The translations under genes and the position numbers were made by a program. This document shows positions 1-8,911 of a DNA stretch of 35,053 nt, piece by piece. The notes under the pieces were generated by a model that was not told the DNA's origin, searched no databases, and saw only the letters and a program-made list of their open reading frames with translations. The number at the start of each line of letters is the position of its first letter. Position 1 is the first letter of the stretch. The DNA lies in the NCBI GenBank assembly GCA_019456195.1, contig VRUK01000057.1:1-35053 (forward strand), in the 5' to 3' direction. Origin of the DNA: Planctomycetota bacterium. Lineage in GTDB: Bacteria; Planctomycetota; Phycisphaerae; Sedimentisphaerales; Anaerobacaceae.

Positions 1-267
1 CGAATTACCGAAAACACTCAGGCTAAGCGTTTATTGGTTAAAGCTACAATTCAGAATTTCCTCGACGAGGTCATCTCCGAACTTGGCAAAGGTAACCGCC
101 TGGAGTTTCGCGATTTTGGTGTCTTTGAAGTCAGAGAACGAGCAGCAAGAACTGCACAGAACCCCAAAACTCTGGAAAAAATCCAAGTCCCGGCAACGCG
201 AAGAGTAAAGTTCAAGATGGGGCGGGTGATGAGGGAAAAACTGAACGCAAAAGGTGCCGAGCAATGA
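1..267 (+). CDS. HU/IHF-family DNA-binding protein (5' end outside window)
   Basis: The reading frame is open from the first base, so the true start lies upstream; the TTG at 34 is not needed. The visible 88 residues match the C-terminal two thirds of the HU/IHF family: a helix ending in ELGKGNRLEF, then the beta-arm region FRDFGVFEVRERAART, then QNPKT and a basic tail (PATRRVKFKMGR). In this family the arm inserts into the DNA minor groove and bends it; the protein is a dimeric nucleoid-associated factor. The conserved proline is in the PATRR segment (consensus IPASKVPVFKPGK). The gene is convergent with the large minus-strand operon that begins at 419. HU versus IHF subunit cannot be decided from this fragment. 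Confidence 0.9.
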   Translation, partial: RITENTQAKRLLVKATIQNFLDEVISELGKGNRLEFRDFGVFEVRERAARTAQNPKTLEKIQVPATRRVKFKMGRVMREKLNAKGAEQ

Positions 268-383
268 ACCTTGATGTGCTACGATGGAAGGGCTGGGAAG
301 TCATTAGAACAGCTGGTCATCAACCATCGGTCCGACTCACACAAGAACTCAGATCGGGGTGTCCTACTCAAAAATTGATTTGA
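264..383 (+). CDS. Possible 39-residue ORF overlapping the HU stop codon
   Basis: An ATG overlaps the stop of the HU-like gene in an ATGA arrangement (264-267) and opens a 39-codon frame ending at TGA 381-383. The product begins MNLDVLRWKGW and contains two Trp and one Cys. I recognise no family. The ATGA overlap is the only argument for translation, and chance is a real alternative. The rest of the interval to 418 shows no clear terminator. Confidence 0.2.
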   Translation: MNLDVLRWKGWEVIRTAGHQPSVRLTQELRSGCPTQKLI

Positions 384-418
384 AGTTGAAAATCCCAAGA
401 TAAAGAGATCTTTTGAAT

Positions 419-1336
419 TCAGTTAGTGGAGTTGTCTGAAGTGCGATTACTTTCAATTTCAGAGAAATCTATTCCGCTAAAATTAAGACCCCTTATTTTA
501 AAAAGCTCGTTGCACAACCTCGTTCTTTTCTTTCCCCTGGGAAGGTTCTCCAGTTGATCATCAATTTCGATATATTTCTCTCGAATAGCAGAGATTCTCG
601 GGCTATCGTATAGTGTTTTTACCCACTCCATTTCTTCGCTTGTAATATAATCGAGAATTTCATGAGGAAAAGATTCGATTTCTATCAACTCATTATAGTA
701 TCGATCCTCCCATGAATATAGAGAAGGTATCGCATGCCCCAATAAATATGGGATAAAGAAAATATTTGAAAGCATGGTGTTAATGATTTTTCTTTCTGCT
801 TCTTCAACGTCACCATGACGATATAATGTGATCGCCCAACACAGGAAATTAAATGCATATCCATATTCATTTGGATATTTGTTCTGATACCATTCGTAAT
901 GATCCAAGGTATCCTGAACATTACCAAGCATTAAATAAAGAGGGCCAAGTAAAAATCTTTTATCTGCATCGACATTGTTCACGATGTCTCCGGTTGCCAC
1001 TTTGAAAGATATATTCCGGGAATGAGACGGCATAAAAAACTTGGGCTCTGTTGTGTGGACATAGACCAAGATGCCGGCTTCGATGTAGGGCATCATATAG
1101 CCCTTCATCCACTCATCCAGCTTATCCTGGCTGTTGTAGTTTACAACCACGAATTCCACATTGGGATAGTCTCGATTGTGATGGATGTTGACAGGGAGAG
1201 TCACCATCAGGTCATGGAGACGGTTCATACAGGCTGTGCAGAAGGAAATCTTCCTGTACGTCTTCGGCTCTCTCGGTACAGGCTCTTTGACCGGATCCCA
1301 GATATCCCAATGCCATTCATCCCAGATATCGCCCAT
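419..1336 (-). CDS. Chimeric protein: N-terminal half of a GT-A glycosyltransferase joined to a TPR-like family
   Basis: The ATG at 1336 is preferred over a TTG at 1357 because GAGAAG sits just upstream. The product has 305 residues. Residues about 28-125 look like the donor-binding half of a GT-A (GT2-like) transferase: KISFCTACMNRLHDL, EFVVVNYNSQD, and the DxD-type metal/nucleotide-sugar motif NNVDAD at about 120-125. Immediately after DAD the sequence switches to a different family, starting RFLLGPLYLMLGN and continuing with DHYEWY, LCWAITLYRHG and TMLSNIFFIPYLLG, a tetratricopeptide-like alpha-helical protein I know as stand-alone. The acceptor-binding half expected of a GT-A enzyme is missing, so catalytic activity is doubtful. 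It is the last gene of the RiPP operon. A designed fusion is possible; a deletion joint between two former genes is my preferred reading. Confidence 0.6.
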   Translation of the reverse strand: MGDIWDEWHWDIWDPVKEPVPREPKTYRKISFCTACMNRLHDLMVTLPVNIHHNRDYPNVEFVVVNYNSQDKLDEWMKGYMMPYIEAGILVYVHTTEPKFFMPSHSRNISFKVATGDIVNNVDADKRFLLGPLYLMLGNVQDTLDHYEWYQNKYPNEYGYAFNFLCWAITLYRHGDVEEAERKIINTMLSNIFFIPYLLGHAIPSLYSWEDRYYNELIEIESFPHEILDYITSEEMEWVKTLYDSPRISAIREKYIEIDDQLENLPRGKKRTRLCNELFKIRGLNFSGIDFSEIESNRTSDNSTN

Positions 1337-1424
1337 TCTTCTCGACCCACTACTCAATAGTGTTCGTTTTCAAATTCACAGGGCTATATCGGCGCCGTTC
1401 GAGTTTTGACCTTACCCGCGGTTC

Positions 1425-2156
1425 CTACGCTTCGTTGCTTAACGTTACGTACACGTCAAAATATCTTCTGATTAATCGCTCCAATCTCTCATTTACCGTC
1501 TTTACATTCAACTCGTTCTGACCCAACAGATGCCGTTTCATACCACAAGGACAGTCGGGACGGAAGTGGCTCACGCGAATTGGCTTATCGCTTTTCAAGT
1601 ACCGCTCGGGAAAAAAAGCACAACCCATGTTGTAGGTATAATCTAACACGGTTACCCTGTGCTCGTACGCTGGTGCGCTCAGAATCCGGTGCAATGCAGG
1701 TTCTTCTCTTATCTTTTTATTGCTCAGCAGGAAGGAAACAACGGCCACAATATTTTTTGCGGCTGGCCTGTAAAATACGCTTGAGCCGCCGAATCTGATT
1801 GGGGAATGCTCGCCATGTTCGCAGATACCCATATCCTTGAATCGCGGGCAATCAAACCACATGTTTTGCCATGCATCCAGATCGTGGATCCACAGTTCTT
1901 CGTCCAAACAACCTTTCTTGAACAACTCATTGACAGCAAAGGTCTTGCTTCCGGTTAAACACGTGTCGTCAAACGATACCTGCTGAGCTTCCACGCCCAT
2001 GAACTCATAGTCGAAATTTGTCAGAAGCATTATATCCTTCGCAGCCCATCCAACCTCCAAGCTGTTTTCTATTTGGGCCTTCACATACGTTTCAAGTAGT
2101 GTGAAGGAGTACGCATTTTTTCTTGATTGAAAATTGGCAACTATCATATTCTTCAT
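1425..2156 (-). CDS. GT-A-like putative glycosyltransferase, family not identified
   Basis: The 243-residue product starts at an ATG preceded by AAAGGTGAG, a good ribosome binding site. It has no signal peptide and no membrane segment, so it should be cytoplasmic. The motif WIHDLDAWQ at about residue 89-97 resembles the DxD nucleotide-sugar/metal site of GT-A enzymes. RFGGSSVFYR shortly after it is typical of loops lining the donor pocket in such folds, and a CPCG pair lies near the C-terminus. I cannot assign a CAZy family, and the glycosyltransferase call is an inference from this motif and from the neighbouring glycosyltransferases. It sits 119 bp downstream of the M16 pair and 88 bp upstream of the chimeric gene, on the same strand, and probably belongs to the same transcript. 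A sugar added to the peptide product is the obvious hypothesis. Confidence 0.5.
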   Translation of the reverse strand: MKNMIVANFQSRKNAYSFTLLETYVKAQIENSLEVGWAAKDIMLLTNFDYEFMGVEAQQVSFDDTCLTGSKTFAVNELFKKGCLDEELWIHDLDAWQNMWFDCPRFKDMGICEHGEHSPIRFGGSSVFYRPAAKNIVAVVSFLLSNKKIREEPALHRILSAPAYEHRVTVLDYTYNMGCAFFPERYLKSDKPIRVSHFRPDCPCGMKRHLLGQNELNVKTVNERLERLIRRYFDVYVTLSNEA

Positions 2157-2275
2157 GTCTCACCTTTCCCATAGACTACTTCAACTCCGGAGGCACTCGT
2201 TTCCACAGCAATCCGCACTTCTACCAACCTGCCCTTTTTCGTGTTGTCCCGTGATGGAGCATCACCATTCGTTTC

Positions 2276-3754
2276 TCACTGTTTCGGCGGCGGGATGGTA
2301 ATGTCCAACTCGTTTACCTTGCCAAGCACCAATAGCGGCTCGTCGAAGTCGTCCGGTCGGCCTACCACCAGAATATGCACCTTATCGGGGCGCAGATGCT
2401 TCCTCGCCACGCGCAATACATCCGCCCTGGTCACTTGCTCAACGCGCTCCTTTGTCTTCTGCAAGAAGTCGGTCGGGTACCCGTAATACTCGTAGATCAT
2501 CAGACGCATGATGATCTCGCCTTTGGTATCGAAATTAAAGACGAAGGAATTCAGATAGCTTTCCTTGGCAATGGCAAGCTCCTCATCTGTCACTTCCTCA
2601 TGCCTCATCTTGTGGACTTCACCAATCATGGCCCGAATTGCGCGCACAGTGCTTTCGGACTTGGTCTGGCATCCGACAGAGAACGCACCGGGATGGGAGT
2701 AGTGCATACCGTAGGCCCCGCTAACAGAGTAGGCCAAGCCCTGCCGAGACCGAACATTCTGAAAGAGCCGCCCTGTGAAGCTACTACCCAGGATTCGATT
2801 CATCAAAGTCAATGCAAAATGGTCTGGATCACTCATCAGCCCGCCGATATGCCCTAAGATGATGTTCGACTGGTTGATATCCTGCTTGCGAATGAGGTTG
2901 AGTGTCTTTCGATAATCGTAATCTACCTCAGGCTCCTCAGGCAGATTTAAGTCGATCTTGTCCCACCCTTCGAACGCCTTCTTGATCTTTTCAATTATCT
3001 CCTTTGTTTGAAAATCCCCCCACACCGCCATCATCATCCTGTTCGGCCCGAAGTATCTCTTATGGAACGCCACCAAGTCACCGCGCGTGATGTTGTCGAT
3101 GGTGGCATGCTCAATGTGGCGGGCGTATACACTGTCTGGACCATAGATGAGCTTGTCAAACTCGCGCGATGCGATTTGCCCTGACGAGTCGTTACGCCGC
3201 GAGATGGCGCTGCGGAGTTGCATTTTGGCCAAAGCGATTTTGTCCTCGCGAAATTCGGGATGCATCAATACGTCCGCAAGAATAGCTAATCCCGTGTCGA
3301 CGTTTTTTTTCAGGATCGATACCGACGCTCGCCCCGAATCAAGACCGATGCTGGTCTCTACAAACGCTGCGATTCGCTCCAACTCTTCATCGATTTCGTC
3401 GCCGGTTTTGGTCTTCGTGCCACCGATCCGTATCACCGCGCCAGTAATGGCGGCCAAACCGATCTTATCGGCGGTCTCGTACATTGAGCCCGCACGAATG
3501 CGCACCGAGATACTGATCAGCGGAAGCTTATGATCCTCTAGCAGAAACAGCCGCATCCCGTTGGGCAACGTCACGCGCTCGACCTCGGGAACCTTGATGT
3601 CTCTCAGCTTGGGATACTTCAACTGTTCGTAGTCCTGCACGACATCCTGAGCGCACACCGCAACCGACATCCAACAGAGTACTGTCATGACAAAAACAGC
3701 TTTTGTTGTAACGGATCTCCTATGGCTCATTCTCACACTCTTGATCATGGTCAT
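2276..3754 (-). CDS. Secreted M16 peptidase homologue lacking the HxxEH zinc site (non-catalytic partner)
   Basis: The 492-residue product starts at an ATG overlapping the stop of the upstream M16 gene by four bases (ATGA). A hydrophobic stretch ending VAVCA-QD near residue 36 reads as a Sec signal peptide, so the protein should be periplasmic. It has the two-domain M16 layout: the N-terminal domain begins VTLPNGMRLFLLEDH, and the C-terminal domain carries RSRQGLAYSVSGAYG, the Arg/Tyr substrate-binding signature of M16B inactive subunits. Where the catalytic subunit has HLLEH, this protein reads GLAAITGAVIR, so the zinc ligands are absent. Known M16B enzymes often work as active/inactive heterodimers, which fits the adjacent gene exactly. 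The expected job is to help hold and cut a peptide, here perhaps the leader of the exported RiPP. Confidence 0.9.
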   Translation of the reverse strand: MTMIKSVRMSHRRSVTTKAVFVMTVLCWMSVAVCAQDVVQDYEQLKYPKLRDIKVPEVERVTLPNGMRLFLLEDHKLPLISISVRIRAGSMYETADKIGLAAITGAVIRIGGTKTKTGDEIDEELERIAAFVETSIGLDSGRASVSILKKNVDTGLAILADVLMHPEFREDKIALAKMQLRSAISRRNDSSGQIASREFDKLIYGPDSVYARHIEHATIDNITRGDLVAFHKRYFGPNRMMMAVWGDFQTKEIIEKIKKAFEGWDKIDLNLPEEPEVDYDYRKTLNLIRKQDINQSNIILGHIGGLMSDPDHFALTLMNRILGSSFTGRLFQNVRSRQGLAYSVSGAYGMHYSHPGAFSVGCQTKSESTVRAIRAMIGEVHKMRHEEVTDEELAIAKESYLNSFVFNFDTKGEIIMRLMIYEYYGYPTDFLQKTKERVEQVTRADVLRVARKHLRPDKVHILVVGRPDDFDEPLLVLGKVNELDITIPPPKQ

Positions 3755-5268
3755 TTCTCCATTGGGACCGTCTTGATCATGCCGATGGTCCGGTTCTTCG
3801 TCGTGAAATAGGTTCTTGTCACACGCAGGATATCCGTTGCGGTTACCTGCTCGATCTGATCAAGCTGTTTGAAGATATTTTGCCAGTTGCCGGTGATTGT
3901 TTCGTAGAAGGTTAAGTGGCGTGCAAGCCCTGAGTTGGAACTAAGCCGTCGAATCAATCCGGCCCGGGCACGTGTCTTGGCCTTCTCCAGCTCTTTGTCA
4001 CTAACTGGTTCGTTCTTCAATCGCTCGATCTCAGCATAGAGCACTTCTTCGCACTCTTCGTTGGTGTGGTTTCTCGCCGGCACAGCATAGAAGACAAACA
4101 GCCCAGGATACCGATTGCCAGGCCGCCCCTGAAAGCCGGTCGCGTACATGGCGATCTTCTTTTCTTTCACTAGGCTCTTGTACAAACGCGATGTCCGTCC
4201 TATGCCCATAATATCCGTGATCGCGTCGAACACAGCATTATCGGGATGATTGATGCTCGGTTTATGATACCCGATCAATACGATTGGCTGCGCAGGATCC
4301 TCCACTACCACGCGGCGTTCGCCAAGCTGTGGCGGCTCCACCGTCTCGACCGGATCGGGCTGGGGGTGATAAGGGATGCGGCCAAAATAGGCCTGTGCCA
4401 GTTCTTCCACTCGGTTGGGATTAACATCGCCCACAAGAGCAATCGTCAGGTTACGAGGGCCATAGTATTTGTTGAAGAACGCCTGGGCTTCGATCCGTGT
4501 GAGCGTCTTTATATCGCTCATATGCCCAACTGCTGGCTCGCCGTAAGGATGAGCCTTGTATGCAACTGCCAGGAACTCCTCCCCCAACCGCCCTACCGGT
4601 TGGCTTTCAGCCCGCAACCGTCGCTCCTCCATTACCACGTCCTTTTCCTTATAGAACTCGCGCAGCACTGGATTGAGGAACCGGTCCGATTCCATCAGCA
4701 TCCACAGCTCAAGCTTGTTCGAGGGCAAGCTAACAAGATACACCGTGGAATCGTAGTTCGTCCGAGCATTGAGGCCAACGCAGCCGGCCCGCCTAAACGC
4801 TTCCTTGAACTCATCGTGCACTAGCAACTCTTGCGCCTCCTGCTGTGCTTTCTTGAACTCGCTGTGCAGTTCTCCCAGGCGCTGCTCGTCGGCTTTGTTG
4901 CCCTTTCTCTGTTCGAACTTGATGGCCTGGAATATCTCGTCCATCTTGGCCATCAATTTCGCTTCGGCCTCGTAGTCCTTTGTGCCGATCGTCTTGGTTC
5001 CCTTGAAGGCCATGTGCTCGAGTAGATGGGCGAGTCCTGTTATGCCTTTGACCTCATCGACCGCACCGACATTTACATGGGTGTGGCATGCCACCACAGG
5101 CGCTTCGTGCCGCTCCAGCACGAGGAACTTGATTCCGTTATCCAGTGTGAACTCTGTCAGAAACTTATCGAATTCCGCAAGGTCCTGCCCCATCACCGTC
5201 GGCACGAGAGCCAGCAGAGCAAACAAGACAACGGCCAGACCAATGCGCTCCATGAGCAAATTCTTCAT
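3751..5268 (-). CDS. Secreted zinc metallopeptidase, M16 family, catalytic subunit
   Basis: The start is placed at the ATG at 5268, not the in-frame ATG at 5337. The former has a GGGGGTGA-type ribosome binding site, overlaps the upstream stop as ATGA, and begins a clean signal peptide (LAVVLFALLALVPTVMG-QD). The inverted zinc motif HLLEH is at residues 81-85. The third ligand Glu lies in EKDVVMEERRLR about 130-145 residues later, farther than the usual roughly 75, because a charged, coiled-coil-like insertion (about residues 100-165, KLMAKMDEIF to HDEFKEAF) is present. The YLVSLPSNKLELWMLMESDRF segment is typical of the family. It makes a translationally coupled pair with the inactive homologue. 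Role: hydrolysis of peptides in the periplasm, plausibly removing the leader of the RiPP after export, since the ABC exporter has no protease domain. Confidence 0.92.
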   Translation of the reverse strand: MKNLLMERIGLAVVLFALLALVPTVMGQDLAEFDKFLTEFTLDNGIKFLVLERHEAPVVACHTHVNVGAVDEVKGITGLAHLLEHMAFKGTKTIGTKDYEAEAKLMAKMDEIFQAIKFEQRKGNKADEQRLGELHSEFKKAQQEAQELLVHDEFKEAFRRAGCVGLNARTNYDSTVYLVSLPSNKLELWMLMESDRFLNPVLREFYKEKDVVMEERRLRAESQPVGRLGEEFLAVAYKAHPYGEPAVGHMSDIKTLTRIEAQAFFNKYYGPRNLTIALVGDVNPNRVEELAQAYFGRIPYHPQPDPVETVEPPQLGERRVVVEDPAQPIVLIGYHKPSINHPDNAVFDAITDIMGIGRTSRLYKSLVKEKKIAMYATGFQGRPGNRYPGLFVFYAVPARNHTNEECEEVLYAEIERLKNEPVSDKELEKAKTRARAGLIRRLSSNSGLARHLTFYETITGNWQNIFKQLDQIEQVTATDILRVTRTYFTTKNRTIGMIKTVPMEK

Positions 5269-6731
5269 ACTGTCACCCCCTTGTATCCATGGGATCCCTC
5301 TGTTTGCACTTTGGCTAATGCAGGATCTGATACGCACTTCGCAAGACGGGTAGGATAGTTTCGAAAGTGTCTGGGATAATCGTAGTTCAGAAGCGGACCC
5401 AGATCCTTGTACTTCTTCTTATCCCTCTGGGTGATTTCGCCTAATTCTTGCCACAGGGCCTGGAATCGCGAAATCTCCATCTTGACCGAATAGGTCCTTT
5501 CCACTTTTTTCCGGCCCTTTTGCCCCATTTTCCTTCTCACGTCTTCGTGGTCGATAAGCTCTAAAGCCCTAGAAATCAGCAGATCCATATCAATGTGTAT
5601 ATTCCGACTCACCCGATGGATTACCGAATGACTGTACGGATTAACGAAATTGACCAGAATGTCTTGTCGACATTCCCTTACTTTCCAAACAGTAGGGATC
5701 CTATAGCCGGTAACACCGTCATCGACGATGTCTTTATACCCGTCCCAGTCTGTACAAATGACAGGTAGACCCATGGCCATGGCTTCTATCAGGTTTATGC
5801 CGAAGGACTCTTGGAGATTATCACTCAAAGAGATAAAAACATCGGCACAACTAAGGATATCTGCCTTGCTTTCATCCTTAAAGTTGGTGATGATTTTTAT
5901 TCTGTCCGCTATACCCAGCTCGCTCGCTATGCCCAAAAGGTCTTGCGCCTCGTTGTCAGGATCACTTCCAGCAATAACAAGCAACAACTCCGCCTCAGTC
6001 CTCTTTGCCAATCGAGAAAAAAACTTGAGAAGCCGATCGTAGTTCATCTTAGACACCGAGGAAATTCTTGCTATGGACAACAACACAGTGGCGTGCGGGG
6101 GTATCATAAAATTTTTCCTTGAATGGAGCTTGTCTCTGGATTGGAACTCCTCAATGTTGATCCCATGTGGTATCACATCGACTCTACCTCTATAGGCGAA
6201 ACGTCCCGATGTAACCGATGACACATCTGCAAAATATGCTAGAACAGCTTCCCGAGTAGGCTTGGAGGGAACAACGATTGAGTCGTAGGGCCGTCCCCCG
6301 CCGCTCAGTAAGCAGATGTTCAGAAGCTCCCTTAGATGGGCATTGGTTGCTATTGTATAAATTCTTCTGGTCAATGGGATATTCTTCCGAGATAACATGT
6401 TCCGAAAAATCACTTCCTCATAAGGGCTGAACTCCTCAAAGTGAAGCACTTGATAGCTTACGTCAGGATTCCCCACAAGATTTTTTAGCTTTATGACCTT
6501 CAATTTCTCAAATCGAAAGTAAGCTCTTATGGCCTCGTCTTTTGAGAGTGTTTTAAGAAATTCCTGGTCGTAGTAAGCATGATATTCATCAAAATCACCA
6601 TGTTTCAACAATCCCAGAGCGAAGCTCCCCATCGCCACATAAGCACCAAGAAGTGGCTTAGGTTTTATATAGTACCTGAAGCCTGCAAATGAACCATACA
6701 GTTTCATAATGAGCACCTTACATGTCGCCAT
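5265..6731 (-). CDS. Group 1 (GT4-like) glycosyltransferase
   Basis: The 488-residue product has a GT-B fold pattern. Its N-terminal half contains SIVVPSKPTREAV and VDVIPHGINIEEF, the linker typical of GT4. The C-terminal half has LLVIAGSDPDNEAQDL, ADVFISLSDN and the E-x7-E donor motif ESFGINLIE, followed by AMAMGLPVICTDWDGYKDIV. These are hallmarks of retaining GT4 enzymes that use nucleotide sugars. No signal peptide is seen. It lies 32 bp after the ABC exporter gene, and its stop overlaps the start of the M16 gene (ATGA), which places it firmly in the RiPP operon. That context suggests glycosylation of the peptide on Ser, Thr or Cys, but an envelope glycan substrate cannot be excluded. The acceptor is unknown. 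Confidence 0.88.
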   Translation of the reverse strand: MATCKVLIMKLYGSFAGFRYYIKPKPLLGAYVAMGSFALGLLKHGDFDEYHAYYDQEFLKTLSKDEAIRAYFRFEKLKVIKLKNLVGNPDVSYQVLHFEEFSPYEEVIFRNMLSRKNIPLTRRIYTIATNAHLRELLNICLLSGGGRPYDSIVVPSKPTREAVLAYFADVSSVTSGRFAYRGRVDVIPHGINIEEFQSRDKLHSRKNFMIPPHATVLLSIARISSVSKMNYDRLLKFFSRLAKRTEAELLLVIAGSDPDNEAQDLLGIASELGIADRIKIITNFKDESKADILSCADVFISLSDNLQESFGINLIEAMAMGLPVICTDWDGYKDIVDDGVTGYRIPTVWKVRECRQDILVNFVNPYSHSVIHRVSRNIHIDMDLLISRALELIDHEDVRRKMGQKGRKKVERTYSVKMEISRFQALWQELGEITQRDKKKYKDLGPLLNYDYPRHFRNYPTRLAKCVSDPALAKVQTEGSHGYKGVTV

Positions 6732-6763
6732 GCCCCACTAATGTCTTGAAGGAGAACCAATTC

Positions 6764-8683
6764 TTAACATTCATGTCTTGATAGCTCGTCAACGAGGATT
6801 GCGCGGTCCAGTGAGATACCCTTGTCCAAACTCAACCAGTGGTGATAAAAGCCGCGTTTCTCGCGAAGCTCAGCACATGAGCCCCTTTCTGCAATCCGAC
6901 CGTTCACCAAGATGACTACTTCATCAATCCAGGGTTCGGTGGTTATAGCAATATTGTGAGTCACCAGCAAAGTAACACAGCCCGGGGTCCGTAGGGCAAT
7001 TATACCTTGCAGGAGCTTACGTTCAGATTCGATGTCCATCGAGGAGGTCACTTCGTCAAGCAGCAGTATTGAAGCATCTTTAAGTATAGCGCGAAAAGCC
7101 GCCAGCTTCTGGTACTGGCCAGCCGATAACCGTATACCGTCCGAGCCGAGTTTCGTATCGTAACCTTCCGGTGTAGAGGAGATCATCTCGTCCAGCCCGA
7201 GAATGCTGGCGTATTTCTGCAGACTCTCGGTTGAAATCGATCCATTGCCGGAACATAAATTGTTACGTATCGAATCACTAAAGAAAAAGGTGGTCTGCGG
7301 CACTAACGATACGTGGTGTAAATAACTATCATGGTTGATTTCTCTAAAGTCATATCCATCCACCAGAAACCGCCCTTGGTATCTATTGTCCAGTCCGGAA
7401 AGAATCCGGATCAGTGTACTTTTCCCTGCCCCACTGGGACCTACGACGGCAACCGTCCGTCCGGCCTTCAGACACAGATCTAAGTCACACAAACATGTCC
7501 GGCCTTCTTTGTAGGCGAAAGATATTTTATGTAGCTCAAATTGGCTGGGCGGCTTTACAAGCGTTTTTGGGGTCCCGCCCTGCACCGCTGAGTGGCGCGC
7601 GTTTAATATCTCAAGTATCCGGCGAGCCGACACAGAGCTTGTCATCAGTAACTCATAGATCTTTGCCAATTGCTCGAAGGGGCGCACAACTATGTTGACG
7701 TACATACCCAATGCCACGGCTTCTCCAAGCTGTAGTCGATTGGTGAATACCAAGTACCAGCCTCCGCAAAGCAGTACCATCCCCCAGGTTATGCTAATTA
7801 GACTACTAAGCTGGCCCCAGAACATGGAAGCTCGCCAAGTAGCAAATACGATGCGCAGATGTTCACGAAGTAACTGCTTGAGCCTCTTGCGGCGGAAACG
7901 ACTCAGATAAAAGAGCCGCGCTATCATGGTCCCTTCTATCGTTTCAGATGTAAATGTCGTTATCTTCTCGTCTGTCGCTCGCTCTGCCTCGCGAAAGCTT
8001 CTTAGCCTGCGGGCCAAACGAGCTGTGATCAGGAAGTTGACGGGGACAATGGCTAGTATAAGAAGGGTAATTCCTACGTCGAGACGCAACATCAAGAATA
8101 TGGCTGCCAAGAATGTAAACGCGATTGTCACGATCTGCGGCACCAGTTGCGTTATGCTTCTTGCAACGGAGCCCACGTCGCGTGTGGCGCGCTCCAGGAA
8201 CATGCCTGAGCCGTGTTCCTCTAGGTACGATTGCGGTAAGCGCTGTATAGCATTGAAGACGCGAAAGCAAAGCTTATATTGTAGCATGTTTTCAATATAT
8301 TTCGACAAGTATCCTGAAACCGAGATGAGTAAACTAGGCACCATTCTAAGTGCCAGCAGTGCCGCGCATAGCCACCCGAATAAACGAAAGTCACGAGCGG
8401 GATAGGCCTTGTCAATCAGCAACTGCATAATCAAAGGAGTTAACAACGGGGGGATTGATAGAATGGGAGATAGAAGGGCCAGTAACAAAAAGCGATATTT
8501 ATATGAATAGCAATAAATGGCTACCGCCCTAATGCACGCAATCGCCCCCTTCGTCTCAGCAATTGTACGCCGCAAGGCCGACACCATCCTCACGCCAAAC
8601 CGCTCTTGCTGTAGGGCCGCCACTTTGACGTTATCCGAAGGATCATCACCATCTGCCATTAAATTATGGCCTCTCGTAACCAT
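6764..8683 (-). CDS. Peptide-type ABC exporter, fused membrane and ATPase domains, no C39 peptidase domain
   Basis: The ATG at 8683 is preferred to the TTG at 8713; another ATG at 8659 with GAGAGG upstream is also possible. The product of about 640 residues has a cytoplasmic N-terminus, a six-helix type-I exporter domain (from YRFLLLALLSPIL to LVFTNRLQLGEAV) and a C-terminal nucleotide-binding domain. The latter has Walker A GPSGAGKST near residue 415, Q-loop SLVPQTT, signature RLSAGQYQK, Walker B ILLLDEVTSS and H-loop LVTHN. The signature Gly-Gly is replaced by Ala-Gly (LSAGQ). No N-terminal C39 leader-peptidase domain is present, unlike double-glycine bacteriocin exporters, so leader removal must be done elsewhere; the M16 pair downstream is the natural candidate. 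It probably exports the modified peptide to the periplasm as a homodimer. Confidence 0.93.
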   Translation of the reverse strand: MVTRGHNLMADGDDPSDNVKVAALQQERFGVRMVSALRRTIAETKGAIACIRAVAIYCYSYKYRFLLLALLSPILSIPPLLTPLIMQLLIDKAYPARDFRLFGWLCAALLALRMVPSLLISVSGYLSKYIENMLQYKLCFRVFNAIQRLPQSYLEEHGSGMFLERATRDVGSVARSITQLVPQIVTIAFTFLAAIFLMLRLDVGITLLILAIVPVNFLITARLARRLRSFREAERATDEKITTFTSETIEGTMIARLFYLSRFRRKRLKQLLREHLRIVFATWRASMFWGQLSSLISITWGMVLLCGGWYLVFTNRLQLGEAVALGMYVNIVVRPFEQLAKIYELLMTSSVSARRILEILNARHSAVQGGTPKTLVKPPSQFELHKISFAYKEGRTCLCDLDLCLKAGRTVAVVGPSGAGKSTLIRILSGLDNRYQGRFLVDGYDFREINHDSYLHHVSLVPQTTFFFSDSIRNNLCSGNGSISTESLQKYASILGLDEMISSTPEGYDTKLGSDGIRLSAGQYQKLAAFRAILKDASILLLDEVTSSMDIESERKLLQGIIALRTPGCVTLLVTHNIAITTEPWIDEVVILVNGRIAERGSCAELREKRGFYHHWLSLDKGISLDRAILVDELSRHEC

Positions 8684-8911
8684 AACGCTTTCTCTCTTGG
8701 TCTGATCAGGCAAACCTGACCCCTACTTGCCTATTATCCTCTTCTATTCTCCGAGCAAAGGTGGATAGCCGTATCTTCACTGACTTGGGCGATTCTGGGT
8801 TCCTTCTCCACTGATATACCTCAGATTTTGCGCTTGGTCGTCACTCGCTTAACCACGCCGACCTTCTGTCACCGGCTCGTGCGCTGCCAAGATTGAAGGA
8901 CCTTTTTTAAG

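Noticed and set aside
5269..5337. Upstream ATG (5337) as start of the catalytic M16 gene
   Set aside because: It would add 23 residues before a clean signal peptide, whereas the ATG at 5268 has a good ribosome binding site and the ATGA overlap.
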